The notes under the pieces were generated by a model, which saw only the letters and a list, made by a program, of their open reading frames with translations, had not been told where the DNA came from and did not search any database. Shown piece by piece: positions 11,269-24,264 of a stretch of 64,000 bases of DNA (position 1 is its first letter; each line of letters starts with the position of its first letter). A program made the position numbers and the translations under genes. Source of the stretch: Sclerotiophoma versabilis (taxonomy: Eukaryota > Ascomycota > Dothideomycetes > Pleosporales > Didymellaceae); assembly GCA_012274445.1 (NCBI GenBank), contig JAAROD010000054.1, forward strand, positions 124,001 through 188,000, read 5' to 3'.

Positions 11269-11673
11269 ATCTTGCCGTCGGGAGTATTGCGATTCTGGTT
11301 TGCCCAAATTGGACGGAAACTGCCGTTGAAATCTGAGAAGGAGTGGTCCATAGGTTAGCCGATGATGATGTTGGGCCCTGGTATGATCACAGCGGAGGTT
11401 GTAGAGTCAATACACTCGGATGCAGCTGCGAAAATCTTGATATTGTCTTCGTTCGTATCTAATACTGATGGAGCTCAGATCGGTATCGACTTGGAAAGGA
11501 GTGCCAGGGTCTATAGGCGCGGTTCTATTGAGCTCTAGGTCTTGTAACTGCAACTCGGCATCGGAAAGACTAGCAGTGGCAATTCTGCTGTCTACAACAA
11601 TGGTGACGGTGAAAAAGAAGTACTTGGTGAATGCTATACAAAGTTGCCTTAAAAATGAGGTTGATGGTAGCAT
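11269..11673 (-). pseudogene. Possible gene remnant
   Basis: Protein-like stretches appear on the minus strand in two frames: one up to about 11440 and another from about 11470 to 11380. They are followed by a plausible acceptor (TTCTCAG, about 11329) and a last exon ending at a stop near 11269. No upstream exons or complete start can be assembled, so I read it as a decayed or truncated gene of unknown family. Confidence 0.2.
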
Positions 11674-12271
11674 TTTGCTTTTGGAGACCGTATTTGTGAG
11701 GTCAAGCCTGCTGCAGTTTGAATGGCCTTATTATGCTAATGCTAGGTAAATCAATATCATTTGGATCGTTTTGTGGCTCGAGGGCTTACAATTGGTAGAG
11801 AGCGATGAAATCTCGGGGAAACGCTTTTTGCAAAGATTGGTTTCGTGGTGTTAAGATCATCGAATACGGAGCAAATGTAAGATTCTCTCTGGCGCCAAGT
11901 ATGCCACGCGAGACCCCGTTCTGTGCATTATTCTGGTCTTGGCAGCGAGGACCTGGCTTTGCGACAAGATGTCGCGCATAATCTAATGACGCTCGCTGAG
12001 CATACTCAACGTGGGCATGACTTTAGTGAGCGAATCAGTGCTTGCCTTATCTGGGCAGCACCACCTGCGAGAACTGAAATGTGCAAAATTAAACGTATTC
12101 AATACTCCATATCTACGGCGATCTGCATGTGCGATTTCAAAGTTATGGGTCGATATACAGGATTTACAGGCACAGCTCAAAACTGACCCTCGGATCTAGC
12201 TGTCTCACTTCTACCCTATTGCACGATGCAGAAGACAGATAGATTCCCCTTCGCCTTTATGTTCCAAAGAG
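11674..12271. other. Intergenic, nothing supported
   Basis: Short overlapping frames on both strands lack splice or protein signatures. The stretch includes the 3' flank of the GH2 gene. Confidence 0.4.
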
Positions 12272-14961
12272 CTATGCGGCCGTCACTGTGACTTTCCCAG
12301 TCGTCAGTCCATCAGCCTTGGCCTCAATGACGATCTCCCCGCTGGATCCAGACTCAGCTTTTACAATTGCAAGAGCAAGGCCACTAAACGCCTTGCGGCT
12401 CTTTGAGGGGAACGGCGTGCCATCCCTAGGATCACCATTATCTGTAGTTATAATCGCGCCCGGCCCAGAAGCGATTGAAAAGGTGATCTCGTTGTCGGCC
12501 TGAGGAACTGTATCACCATTCTCGTCAACAACAGCGACGCTAACGAAAGACAGATCTTTCCCGTCTCCATTGATTTTGGTACGATCAGCGGTGATATTGA
12601 GCGCTTTGGCGGCACCAACTGTTCGATGGGATGCAGTCGCCCACTCCTCTCCGTTTTTCCACGCCTTAACGCTGATCTCGCCTGGCGTGTAGGTCACGTT
12701 ATCCCAGCGCAGGCGGTAGTCGTACTGTCCGCGCTTCTGGCGGCCAGCGGATTTACCATTGATGAACAGCTCCGCCTCGTCGCCAGAGGTGAAGACATGC
12801 ACAGGGGTTACTTGGCCTTCGCGGTCTGGCCAGGTCCAGTGGGGAAGGATGTGAGCTTGGGGATAGTCAGGGCGCCACCGAGCTTGGTAGAGATAAAAAC
12901 GATCTTTCTTGAAACCTGCAAGATCTAATAAACAGTTAGTATGAGACACGATCGAGATGAGTTGAAGAAAGTAAACTCACCAATGATGCCAAAGTAGGAG
13001 CTGCGACTGGAGTTATCGTAGGGAGTAGGTTCGCCGATGTAATCCCAGCCGGTCCAGACGAACTCCCCAGCAACATACGGGTTGCGGTCTTGCTGTTCAA
13101 AGACTTTGTCTGGAGAGGCAGCCCAGGAAGGAGCATAAAGCTCGTACGCGCTCACATGGTTGTTGATAATGTCGCCACCTTCACCGGGGCTTCCGCCAAC
13201 GATCGCACTCTTGTTTGACGTCACTGGAAACAGGTACACACCGCGCGAGCTCACCGTAGACGCAGACTCTGTACTCCAGATCATCTTGTTCGGGAACTTG
13301 CTGTGGAAGGCAGCAAACGAGCCTGAGTTCGCGTTTCCTTTGCCTTCGCCTTGATAATTGAGCCCAATGATGTCGATTTCCGCCGCCAGACCAGTGTTTG
13401 GTCCAGCGGTATTCATGCCAACAGTTACATGCTTAGTAGGGTCTTCTTCATGCACGATGTCTTGGAGCCTCTTGGCGGTAGCGGTGCCGGTGGAGTTGGA
13501 CTGCTCGGCAAGCTCATTACCAATGCTCCACGAGATGATAGAAGGGTGATTGCGATCACGACGAATAAAAGATCGCAGATCAGCCTCACTCCATTCAGGA
13601 AAGATGAGGTGGAAATCGTTCTCAACCTTGGCATAGTTCCATGTATCGAAGATCTCATCCATGACCATGAGTCCCATTCGGTCAGCAAGTTCAAGCCACT
13701 CCGGCGCCGGTGGGTTATGAGAAGTCCTCAAAGCGTTGTTGCCCATCTCCTGGAGAATCTCAATCTGACGCTCCGCAGCACGGTAATTGAAGGCCGCACC
13801 CAAAGACCCTAGGTCGTGGTGGTTGCAAGTTCCGTAGACTGGAACATGCTCGCCGTTGATCAAGACACCCTGGTTGGGGTCATAGGCAACGGTACGAATA
13901 CCGAAAGGAGTCTCATATGTGTCTAAGGCTGTGCCGTTACTTAAGAGCGTAGTGATGGCAATGTATTCGTTCGGCGTCTGTTTGGGAGCTGGTCCCCAAA
14001 GCTTGGGATTCGAGATAGATGTCGAGCCATTGACAGATTGCTTCGATCCTCCAGGCAAACTGACTGTTGATGCTGAGATCTTCGCTACTGCGTTGCCTGA
14101 CGCTTTCCTGGATGCCGAGTCGAGCACAAAGATCTCTGTGACGACCTGTACAGTTTGACTACCGTTGCCCTTGTTCTCAACGTCAATACTCAAATTAACA
14201 GACGCTTGCTCTGTAGAAACACTGGGAGTGGTGATGTAGCTGCCGTGATAGCCTACATGGACGGAATTGGTAGTCACCAACCAGGTGTTGCGGTAGATAC
14301 CAGCCCCAGGATACCATCTTGCAGACTCGGGCGCATTGTCGACTCTGATGGCAAGAAGATTATCGCCAGGCTTTGCGTATGGTGTGAGGTCAAGACGGAA
14401 AGAGTTGTAAGGGTAGGGCCATCCACCAATGAGCTGGCCGTTGAGCCACGCAGTAGCGTACGCCATCGCGCCATCAACGTCCAAGAAAAGAGACTTCCCG
14501 GACTGGACAATCTCCTCATCAAAAGACAGAAACTTGCGATACCATCCAATACCGCTGATGGGCAAACGTCCTGTGCCGCCTGGGACTTCTTCCGAGAAAT
14601 CGAATTCTCCGCTAGCAGCCCAATCATGAGGTAGATTGACTGCTTCCCAAGCAGAATCATCGAAACTCGGTTGGACATAGGTGACATTGTTCCCTGGTCC
14701 TGGTTCAGAAGGTCGCTCATACTGAGCTCCGCTGAGGTAAGGGTTTGCTGCAGGAAGGATCCATGGCTTCAAAACTTCATATGAGAGGCCATCCGGATTC
14801 TCAACAAAGCGTTGGAAGCGCCAGTCGTCATTAAGACTAACACGATTTCGTCCCCCACCATCTTCACGGGGTCTCTTGCTGGCAACTGCCTCTGACATGT
14901 GAATATTTGAGGCCACTAGAAGTCCTACCAAAACCGTCCCATAGCGAGACAAGAACGACAT
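12272..14961 (-). CDS. Secreted glycoside hydrolase family 2 (beta-galactosidase-like)
   Basis: There are two exons, 14961-12981 and 12924-12272; the intron has GTGAGT, CTAAC and TTATTAG and the join is in phase, giving 877 aa. The N-terminus is a signal peptide (residues about 1-25). A GH2 sugar-binding jelly-roll domain follows (about 40-235, with LPHDW and WYRKF), then an immunoglobulin-like domain (about 240-355) and a TIM barrel (about 360-650). The acid/base glutamate is E483 in SIGNELAEQ and the nucleophile is E565 in IWSTESAS. The C-terminal exon has a DUF4982-type segment (LPHWTWPDREGQ, VFTSGDEAELFINGKSAG) and a bacterial Ig-like/GH2-C5-type domain. The enzyme most likely removes terminal beta-galactosyl or related residues from plant polysaccharide or glycoprotein outside the cell; GH2 covers several specificities, so the exact sugar is open. 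Confidence 0.9.
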
Positions 14962-17675
14962 TCTGAAGGTTAAATGTACCGCAGCTTACAGGTTCCGGGA
15001 AGAACCTACCTTTTGAACGATGTTTCCAGAGAACACCTGCCAGCTCATGTCGAAATGCATAAATCCTGCTTACGGCTATACTTCCTAAACCAAAGCATGA
15101 TCTGCGCATGCACATAGGATCGGGATAAATGCTATCGAGCACTCCCTCAAAGTTGGCAAACGGAAAAACTCACAAAACTTGTGTACCTGACTACTCATTT
15201 ACCCGATGCCTATGAGCGTCGTTGCCGAGAAGGACGAAGCCGTGGATGGAAGAAAGTGGAGACGACAAGCCTTCCCCGCCCATGCGAAAGGCGGGGTGGC
15301 GGCCTTGGTATGGTGTGATGATTTGCATCTTTACCGAGCGGCTACCATGCTCACTTCGGCTTTGCAACCGATAGCGATATCAGTACCTTCTGGTAGTGAC
15401 TGGTTGTTGATTTAACTTATGTTGCAGACAGAATACGCCCTACTTAGCATGCCGAATTCAGGGTACAAATGCATGTACATTTTTGCCCTGTTTTGGCCGC
15501 AACAACTTATTTTCTGAGTGTTTTTTAGGAACACGAGTGGAAGACCCACAAGGATTAAGGGCTTGAGAGTTTTTGTTTTTATGACGTCACCGCTCGAATT
15601 CATACCACACTACCCTAAAGTTTTTCAGTTGAGGCACACACTGTATTGTAGTTTTGAAAATGCTGAGTTACTCTTGAAGTTTGGCTACACATATGTACAG
15701 CGTGCTAGGCCGATCCAAGAACGCCATCCCCGATCTGCGTTGTCTACATCCCAATAGAGGCGTGTGGCGCACACATCAAGCTCAGAAACGCAATCCTTAT
15801 GATGGGTTTGCTGCTAAATGGCTCGTCAGCATATAACCACGAAGCATTAGAGGTGTCTGAGTCCTTTAGTTTTGGTAACTTCAGTGAGTTGAGCTCCGAG
15901 AGTTTCGCAGAACTCTAGCGTTGACTGGATTCGAAATTTGGGTAACTATTCAGGTGTTTTGATTATTACCCGAGACATATTTCATTCTGGTGTTTACGTC
16001 CACCTAGCTATAATCAAGACACCTGGCTTCCCATTGCTAAGATGCAGCGCACAGAATCTAAACCAATTTGAAGGGAAGCACGTCAACCAGTAGTAGAACA
16101 TCGTTACTCTGCACGAGCCTGTGGGCGCTAATGAACTAGTTTGTGACAGAACAAAAACTGTCTGCAAGTCTTAACAAATGAATGAGAATATATACGCAGC
16201 CCCGAGACAACTGAAAGATTGACGATTGGATCAGATCTTGACAATCATTGATTACGCTCGACGTCAAAGATGCAAGCCAGCGGTGGGGAAGGACTTGTCG
16301 AGAAATCAGCAATAGTTTAGTTCCTCCGGTGTTGTAATTAATTTCAGTTGCATTAGGGCTAGGGTTGATACCTCCGAAATTACATACAGCACTGCTGTTG
16401 CTGGAATGGTCTCTGCGTATTTGTTTGTTTGTTTTTATTGGAGAAACTTCTGTACCGCTACCGGCGCGTTGTCTCGAATGGCATTAACACCAAAACCCTA
16501 GAGATTTGAGGGGTTTCATAGCTGTAGAGACATACTGTACTTATTTTGCAGTCAGTACATGTTTTAATACCGCATTCACGCTTGACAGTGTGAAGATCAA
16601 AGTCCTGTGGGCACTGGAACTTCGTGCACTAAGGATTGGCACAGTACACTCGCTTCTGATGTGGTCTTGGTTATTTGCGAGTTTTGACCTGTACATCCCA
16701 ACGAAGCTGTCACCAAATAGGTGGTCCACGGCTCGCAACGCCATGCTGTTTTTTGTAGCTTCGCAGCAAGATGCAGAGAATTTGACTATGTGCTTCAGAG
16801 ATCGCTCGAAAATCTCCATGAGACAGATTATGCAACAGCAGTACTATTCGCACATGCTACAACCTCCATCCTGTAAAACTGAGTCACCGGAGACGTCGCA
16901 GTCGCGGTTGAATGTGTCTTGTTGCTGAAAAGTTTGCATTTTGGACGGAGTGTGATGTTGATAGGGAACAGACAATTGATAATTCAAATCTGAAGGCTCT
17001 ATAACAACCAGGAGCTATTAATCTTACAGAAACATGCAAACAAAAAGAGCAATGTACGCAACACCGTGTACGCATAGTGTTTGCTGTCTGAACGCGGACT
17101 GTGCGACGATGGAACACAACCAAGCACATTAATTTGTGCCAGTAGTTTTGTTGTTTTTTATCCCAAGGATTTCTTAAAAATATTCAAACAGCTGCGTAGC
17201 AATCAGGCAACTAATCAGCATTGAAGTATTTGCACGCGCCTGTTAGAAGCGAGCTTCAGATGACCCAATCTCAAATCAATTCCATCCACTGCTCAGCCGA
17301 GCTAAGATAGAGGTTTGTTTGCTGGATTTAAATTTTACGCACTGTAGGACCTTCAACCCGCAATGTTTGACATTTTGGTCGACGAGTTGTGGGACTACGA
17401 CTATGGCGTCACCCACTTTGAGTGACGTTTTGGTCCTAAACGCAGTATGGATGAAGCCCGAGAGTAGTATGAGCTCTGGTTTTCATCGAAGCCATCTGTA
17501 GGTACCAGCTCATCCTACATGCAAGTGTTATTGTGGAGTGCTTGCACAGATTGTTGTTGCCTTGAGCCACAGGCTTCTTTCCCTATCGATAAGTCACGTG
17601 CCTTCCCCTCCCCTCTAATGCACTACCTCCGTCTTACTTCTCATCTCCAGCGTTCTTAATTTTATAACCGCGACA
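14962..17675. other. 2.7-kb gene desert
   Basis: The largest frame (16506-16928, plus) has no domain and no codon pattern like its neighbours. The stretch is AT-rich with T-runs. A TATCGATAAGTCACGTG block at about 17584-17600 lies 80 bp upstream of the following gene and may be regulatory. Confidence 0.4.
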
Positions 17676-19528
17676 ATGAATCTTCTCCTTCTAATTGCAT
17701 TGGCCGCAGTGGTCAACGCCAAATGTTATGAGCCTACAGTTGCCCATCCCCCACCAGAGTATGACGCCAATGACGCGCTTCTCAAACATGCCTTTGCCAA
17801 GATCAACGCAGCCGTTAAGTTAGCTGCGTCCGCCCCGGAATTCTCGGCGACATCTTTCTCAATCGAGATCACGTCCTCAAAGGAGACCTTGTGGTCCAAA
17901 CACCATACAGCAAACGAACGAAATGCTTCTCGCCCTGACATTCCCGAAGTTACTGGTGATGCGCTGTATCGAATTGCAAGTACAACAAAAACGTTTACTG
18001 TCTTGGGTATACTGTATCAAGAGAAGGCGGGCAACCTGAGTTTGGACGATCCAGTAAACAAATACATCAAAGAGCTGAATGAACCACAGAACGGCACGTT
18101 GCCATGGAAAGACATCACGCTGCGCAGTTTGGCCAGTCAGCTGAGTGGCATACCCCGTGAATGTGTGATACCCGGCAAACCTTGGCCTCTACTCGGCTGG
18201 AGTGGCTGCCAGATACTTGAAGGTAGGAAGTTGACTTTCGATAGTTGCTCAAGGCGATATGATCAATTTCGAGAAGCAGGGCGTGCCTGACCCTGTCACT
18301 TGGGGCCTGCCACCAAGGTCACGTGATGATCTCATCGACTGTGATGAGTACTCACGTAACTATGATGATGTCTGCTACGAGGGTGGTGAGGATGATGACT
18401 CGCACGTTCAACTCGGGAGCGCCGCTAACGGACCTTTATATAGACCTCCTAGATGCTGTCAAGTCGCAGATCCCTATATTCGCGCCGAACCAGCAATCCA
18501 CGTACTCCAATATCGCTTTCGAATTGCTTGGCGTAGTTCTTGAGCGAGTGACTGGACAAGACTATCAATCGTACATCGAAGGGACAATTTTCAAGCCCCT
18601 CAACATGAGCAAGAGCACATTATCCATACCACCTGACGAGGCCGGTGTCATTCCATCCGGCGATCATTATTGGGATGTCAATGAAGGTATCCAAAGTCCT
18701 ACAGGTGGCATCTACAGTTCTTCCAACGACTTATCCAAATACTTGCGGTACGTATTAACCAAATTCAATGGCATCACACATGCTTTGAATTGGTTCAATC
18801 CGACATCTCCCGCCCGTGGGCTAAACTCGTTCTATGGCGTACCGTGGGAGATCTTCCACACTGATCGTGTGTTACAAGAATCGCGTCGCCCAGTGCGCTT
18901 CATCACCAAAGGAGGCGGAGTACCGGGATACGCATCAATCATTATTCTTGCACCTGAGTATGACCTCGGCTTTACCATCCTGGTCGCTGGGAACAGCGAG
19001 CTAGTTCTGAAGCTGCAAAATATCGTCACCAATTTCGTGCGTCCTGCAGAGCAGCTTGCAGTCCAGCAGCTCCAAGAACGCTACGCAGGTACATACGGCA
19101 GCTCTGACTCCAACCTCAACTCATCCGTCACGCTGGTCGCTGACCATCGCGGTCTCGTCGTGACCCGATTCATCTCGAACTCTTCCGACATGCTGGAATT
19201 CGGTACTGCTAAACACTGGATCCCGAAGCACAGCTTCGTACAACTTGTTCCAACACTGCTATTTCGAAATGCGCAAGACCAACAGGGTGAGGAGTGGCGT
19301 TTGCAGCCTGTCGAAGAACGTGATCACCATGAACGAGAGATCTGGGATGACTTCTGCATCACCGATATCGAAGGCCCGTTGTATGCAGCTGTACCCATCA
19401 ACAGCTTCGTGTTTTGGGACCAAGGGGGAGGAGAGGCGTTTGAGACTCTTGAGCTAAGTGCACTTCGTGTAAATCTTACGAGAGTGGCTGCAAAGAGTCC
19501 GTTGGAGGAAGAGGATATGGAGTTGTAG
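17676..19528 (+). CDS. Secreted serine beta-lactamase-like hydrolase
   Basis: The first exon (17676-18222) opens with a signal peptide (about residues 1-15) and carries the class C beta-lactamase/penicillin-binding-protein SxxK motif STTK (102-105). The last exon (18444-19528) carries the YSN motif in STYSNIAFELLG. The second intron (18386-18443; GTGAGG, CTAAC, TATATAG) is clean. The first junction is odd: the frame must change between 18222 and about 18254, yet the only GT-AG pair that restores the frame (18223-18253) is 31 nt, shorter than normal fungal introns. With that join the protein is 587 aa. A 1-nt indel making this a pseudogene, or a sequencing error, is equally possible. Fungal members of this family are esterase, amidase or lactonase-like, and some sit in secondary-metabolite clusters; no such cluster is seen here. 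Confidence 0.75.
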
Positions 19529-19864
19529 TGGACGTTACAGCAGATTATCCAGATCTGGGGTATTTGAGAACGTATATTGCCGAGCTTAGTTCACCTAAGC
19601 TTTGCTTGGCTTATAGACGTGACTAGACCACACAGTGTTGCGAATGCATTTGGGGCTGTCTTCCCCTCAGTTAGAGCGGCGCCGCTAGTAGCGTTTGCAA
19701 CATCGCACAGCGGCCATACAAACAATATCGAAGCAAAATCTACACTACAAGATTTCGCCTCTCTGAAACAATAATGACAGGCGCATAAATTTCGATCTGC
19801 GTGAATAATCATAATGTCATTGAAAGGTTTGGATCTATAGAGCTAATCTCTCATGGTAGAGCTC
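19529..19864. other. Convergent 3' flanks
   Basis: This short tail-to-tail interval lies between the serine hydrolase and the modular secreted protein. No further feature is seen. Confidence 0.4.
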
Positions 19865-22320
19865 CTACGAAGTGGTGCTCCAAGCGAGCGTGGCAGGATC
19901 CCAAACAATTGCAAGACCAGAGGTAATCTTCGGCTGCTTCTGGGAGTAAGTAGAGGAGACAGCTGGAAATATGTTAGTAACCTTGTATTGTTCATCACGG
20001 ACTGTAAACTCACTCTTCTTATTCCTCGTGCCTTCAACACCAACAGTAGCGCCAGCACCGCTGTCACTGATCTCAATGTAACGAATCAGAATGCGGCCAG
20101 GCTTGTCCTCGTAGAAGGTCGCAGAGAACCTGTAGAACTCGGGGACCTGCTGGTACTTGCTGATGCGCCAATCGAATGTGATGGAACGCTTGCCTGCATC
20201 GCCACATATGGTGTATGACATCCACTGCGACTCGTCCTGATAGATATACATGTCTTGCCACAGAGCCGACAAAACCTGCGAATCGTCAGATTAGAACGGT
20301 GTGAAGTGCATGAAGCTGACTTACTGCATTGCCCTTGAAGTTGGGTAGACCGCCGTCATTAAGGTAGCCAATGTTACGGTATTCGGCTAGGGATATGATA
20401 CCGTTAGAGGTGGGGTTGACTTTGGTGCTGCAAGTGTCATAAATGCAGACAGAGAAGGGCAGAATAAGTGTGTAGACATTGTCATCAATGCTGGCGGGAG
20501 CACCGGATAAATCACCAGCAAAGATCCTGGCTGGAGAGCTATTTGGGCACTTGGCGGGGAAGTTGTTGCACTTCCTATATGAGGTCGCGGTGGATCCGGG
20601 AGCGGTCACGGTGACTGTGGGAGTGCTGCTTCCCACAATCTTGGAGCATGCGCTGGAGATCTCGATGGGATTGCGAACAGCAAGCGCATCCGGCGTAGAC
20701 GCCGCACGCTTCTTCACAACTGCCGATGACTGCGCAGAGCTGGTTGTAGCAGGCGCAGCAGTGCTCTGTGCCCTCGATGTATCAGTTATAGTAGGGGATG
20801 ATGAACCAGCACCCTGCGCGCTTGAAGCTGTTTGGGTGGGAGAAGGCGACACATCACCCGCAGTACTCTCAAGTTGGGCAATGGCCTCTGAGGTGGCAGC
20901 GGCAAGGGCATCAGAATCAGTAGCACTCTGCGCAGGGATGGTGGCAAGAGCTGGCTCTGTGCCTGTCACTGCAGCGTTATCGACCTTACTAGGGAAAACA
21001 GCAACGACAGCTTCAACCAATTCCGCATCGCTATTGTCACGTTTGCTGATGCGTCCAGTGGGTTGTCCGCATGCCTCAATCGTCGTGGCACCGCCACCAA
21101 CGGTTACAGTGGCGGTAGAAGGCGCAACGTAATTGATATAAGCAGCGCAGAAAGCACTTGCGTCGACATTGGCCTTGAGCTTATCGATATCTGCGGGGCA
21201 CACAGGCGTGACAACATCTGTCTTGTTGGAGAAGAATGTGCTTGAAGAGATGGTGTAGTGGTTGCCCTGGCCATCATATTGACCGTCATTGGTGGCGTAG
21301 GTGCTGGGGTCCCAGTACTGCGTGTACATTGAGCATGCCTGACCCTGCGAGATGTAGTTCATGTTTAGGATGTAGGTGTTGTAGAATTTGCACAGCCGTG
21401 GAGCCTTGCCAGCTTCCGGATGTTGAATGTTATACTGAGTAGTAGCGTCGCAAATCGCAGCGCACCTCTCTGGATCGAAGGGAGCATTGTCCGTCAGAAG
21501 TCGCATGCCCATGTAAGCATCGTTGTTGTTGCAGTCAAGAGGTGCGTTAATAGCTTTGCCGGACAGAGGGTTGAGCGAAGATGTAAGAACATATCCGTTC
21601 GATGCCGTAATGACAACGTGATACTTCTCGCGCCACTGTCCCTCATTGAGGGCATTGTCTTTGGAGACGGGACCACCCCATAGCACACAAAACGGATTGG
21701 CACTGCCAGGAGGGTCTTGACAGCTTGCAGCGGGTGCTTTACTGGGGCTGCGTTCGAAGTATGTGTTGAAGCCTTGGCAGCCGAGAGTCTTGGAACACTT
21801 GTCGGCACAGAACTGGACATCATAGCTTGACATGATCGTATAGCTGAAGCTTGGTCAGTCGATTGTATATTTACTCATGTAGAGGTACATACCCCATGTA
21901 CCCGTTAGCCTGAGCAGACTTCTTCAAATTGGAATACACCTGTGTGTACCCAGCTGGAACTTTGGCGTCAATTGCTTGTTTCTGCAGGTTCTCGTCTGCC
22001 AAGAAAGCTTCGGCAGGGTCAATTTTGGCCTTGTAGGTGTTTTCATTGTTCTGGAGATCTTCGCATGGTCCAGCACGCTTTCCCAAAGCGTTGCGAGTGT
22101 GAAGTGCACCCTCACCGGGATCAGGCACAGGTGTCTGTAGGGCAACTGCAACGACTGAAGCAATGGCTGAGTCTCGATTGTATGCGACTGTTTGCACACG
22201 TTGATCCGGAACGATTGTGTAAGTAGGATCTGGTTGTGCGTTCACGTAAGACAAATTAATAGACTGAGAAGAAACAACACTGCCCAGCCCAGCAAGGGCG
22301 GCAATTGTGAAACTACGCAT
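19865..22320 (-). CDS. Modular secreted protein: PAN-like cysteine module, Ser/Thr linker, beta-rich C-terminal domain
   Basis: Four exons (22320-21893, 21843-20325, 20275-20014, 19962-19865) join in phase to 768 aa; the introns have GTATGT, GTAAGT and GTGAGT donors and CAG acceptors. A signal peptide (about 1-18) is followed by a conserved preface, a first cysteine-rich stretch (around CADKCSKTLGCQGFNTYF) resembling PAN/apple repeats, and a second one from NAPLDCNNNDAYMG to CSMYTQYWD. A Ser/Thr/Ala/Gln-rich linker of about 150 residues, likely O-glycosylated, contains KR and KKR sites suited to Kex2 cleavage. The last 200 residues are cysteine-poor and beta-rich (LPFSVCIYDT, ITFDWRISKY, RILIRYIEIS), resembling a nidogen-like or lectin-like domain. 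It shares its N-terminal module with the gene at 25137. A cell-wall or matrix role is inferred. Confidence 0.85.
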
Positions 22321-22400
22321 GGCGACGAAAGCGCAGATGATGTTGGGAAAAGACTTATCGTAGAAGCAGTAGCGAGACCTACAGGATGGAGCACGAGTAC

Positions 22401-22406
22401 TTTATA
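22401..22406 (-). promoter_or_regulatory. TATA box of the 22320 gene
   Basis: The minus strand reads ATATAAAG about 80 nt upstream of the start codon at 22320. Confidence 0.45.
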
Positions 22407-24013
22407 TGTCCGCAAGAACGGGAATACCGAGGACTGCCGCATCTTGAATGACCGTATTCCTGGCATGGACGAACAGACGAAAGTGTGAGGCTTGCTGAAG
22501 ATGTTCAATCGGTAACTCATCCTGGTACAGTGGCTTAAGCCACCTTAGACATCTTGAGGGCAATACGGACGCCCCGAGCGAGCTCACGTCCTGTAGGGAT
22601 TGACTGTTCAGCAGCCCCACCAAGGGTCTGGAGGTACTCGCATGAGCCAAAATCTCCACTACCACGACTCGGCAATCGTGGCATAGGCCCCACTAAGCAT
22701 TTGGAGGCCATGACAAGCTACAGTGAAGCTTGAAGTCCACAAAGCTTCAGCGGATCTACGCTTTGAATAGATCATCTTTGCTGTTCAAGTTTTGCGGGGG
22801 GGCAACCATCGATCACTGCTACGCCTAAGAGCAGGGGAGAAAAGTGGCTGCCGACGAGGAAGCTGAAACAGGAAGACCGACCAAGTCAAGCATAGGGACA
22901 GCAAGATCGTGCTGACGGTCGAGACGCCATGTGTGGGTACGTGGCACGTGGGGATCGCCAAACAAAACGTGGGGAGCCGGCCTGAAGTGGTGAAAAACGA
23001 GATACCAAACGTAGTATCTCGAGCAAGTCCTACAAAAAGAGACACAGCGGGGTTCGGCAAAGCTGATGTGTAGAACATGGAATACGAGGCTGCAGAAGCA
23101 TGATTAACCCGATTTGGCGAGGTTAGCTAGCAGTAGTTAACGGTAAGGCTGGTGAGGCTGGCGAGGCTGGCGAGGCTGGATCGGCGCGGCCGTCTACAAC
23201 AAGCTTGCATTGGCGTGTGTTGGTGACCAGACTTCGCGGAGACTTAATCAATCTTCTGAATACCCATCTGTGATGCACAAAGCAGCAAGGAAGGAATGGG
23301 GACCTGTTGTGATGATCCCTCCGCCTGAAAGTGTCATCGAGTCGAATAGGCCCAGTTTCGACTATGAGTGGGTGCACACGACTGCTTCTTGTGCCATGGG
23401 GTAGTCGAACTGAACACCAGACCTTCTTCTTTTGCCACAGCGCGGCGCGCAAATCCATTCGCTTTGTTTGCATGTCCCATGTCGTTACTACTTTCGGAAG
23501 AGCATGTTCCAACAGCGATTGCGCTTCTGCACGGAAGAGGAGTTGGAGACGCGAGTACGAGGGCCGCGGCCTCGGGGGTGATCTGGAATCAGCGTGCACG
23601 TGCCTGCCAAAGCCCCGCCAGCTGCTTCCGCTTGCGCCACGTTCTCAAGTCTCCACTGCGCAAGACTCATGGAGAGGGCGATAGCTGCCACGCTGTATAT
23701 ATCTCATTGTTCCGGTCACGGCTCGACTAAGACCAAAGACACCGCCCTAACTGCATGGACAACTCATCATGTGTGGTCCCGGTCTTGTCCTTTGCCGTAA
23801 CTACACACACGGCCGGCGCGATAACTCTGCAACGCAGACAGACCACTTTCTCGAGCGCTGACAAGCAGCGCAACATCTACCAAGAGCGTCGCCTGTGACT
23901 TATATAGGGCTGCACACAAGAGTCGATACTGATGGTGATCCCCTTATTCTGAGGCTTTATCGTGTCGCCATCCATTGTACTGAGGAAACCATACTCAAAT
24001 CATCCTTCCCCAC
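22407..24013. other. Long upstream region between divergent secreted-protein genes
   Basis: No gene is seen. A degenerate 10-bp tandem repeat (GGCTGGCGAG-like, four units) lies at 23147-23179, and the region around 23100-23700 is more GC-rich than its flanks. Confidence 0.4.
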
Positions 24014-24264
24014 TACCGTAGAAATGTGATTCTTTGGCCGCCAGCTAGGAAGGGACGGGTCAGTGGGGCCGGAAAGGGGACCGTAACAAACAATTCATTC
24101 AAGCAAGGCGCCAGACTTCACGTGATCTGCGTACAGACACTTATACATACCGGTATTCAATTTTACCATGCAAGTTACCTAAAGCTGCATTAGCCTTATG
24201 TGAGATTATTCAGATAGGGTCGTACCCTGCTAGCTGACGGCCAAAGAATCAAATTTCTACGGTA
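24014..24264. mobile_element. MITE-like element with 34-bp terminal inverted repeats
   Basis: Positions 24014-24047 match the reverse complement of 24231-24264 at 32 of 34 bases. Each end starts with TA next to CCGTAGAAAT, as expected for a Tc1/mariner-type insertion with a TA target duplication. The 251-bp interior has no open frame. Part of the terminal sequence recurs at 41536-41580, which supports a dispersed family. Non-autonomous status follows from its size. Confidence 0.75.

Noticed and set aside
16506..16928. 140-codon plus frame in the 15-17.6 kb desert
   Set aside because: No domain, no signal peptide, no splice sites and unlike neighbouring codon use; length is within chance for AT-rich DNA.
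20479..21132. 217-codon plus-strand frame
   Set aside because: It is antisense to the Ser/Thr/Ala-rich linker of the secreted paralog; Val/Ala-rich composition is explained by that.
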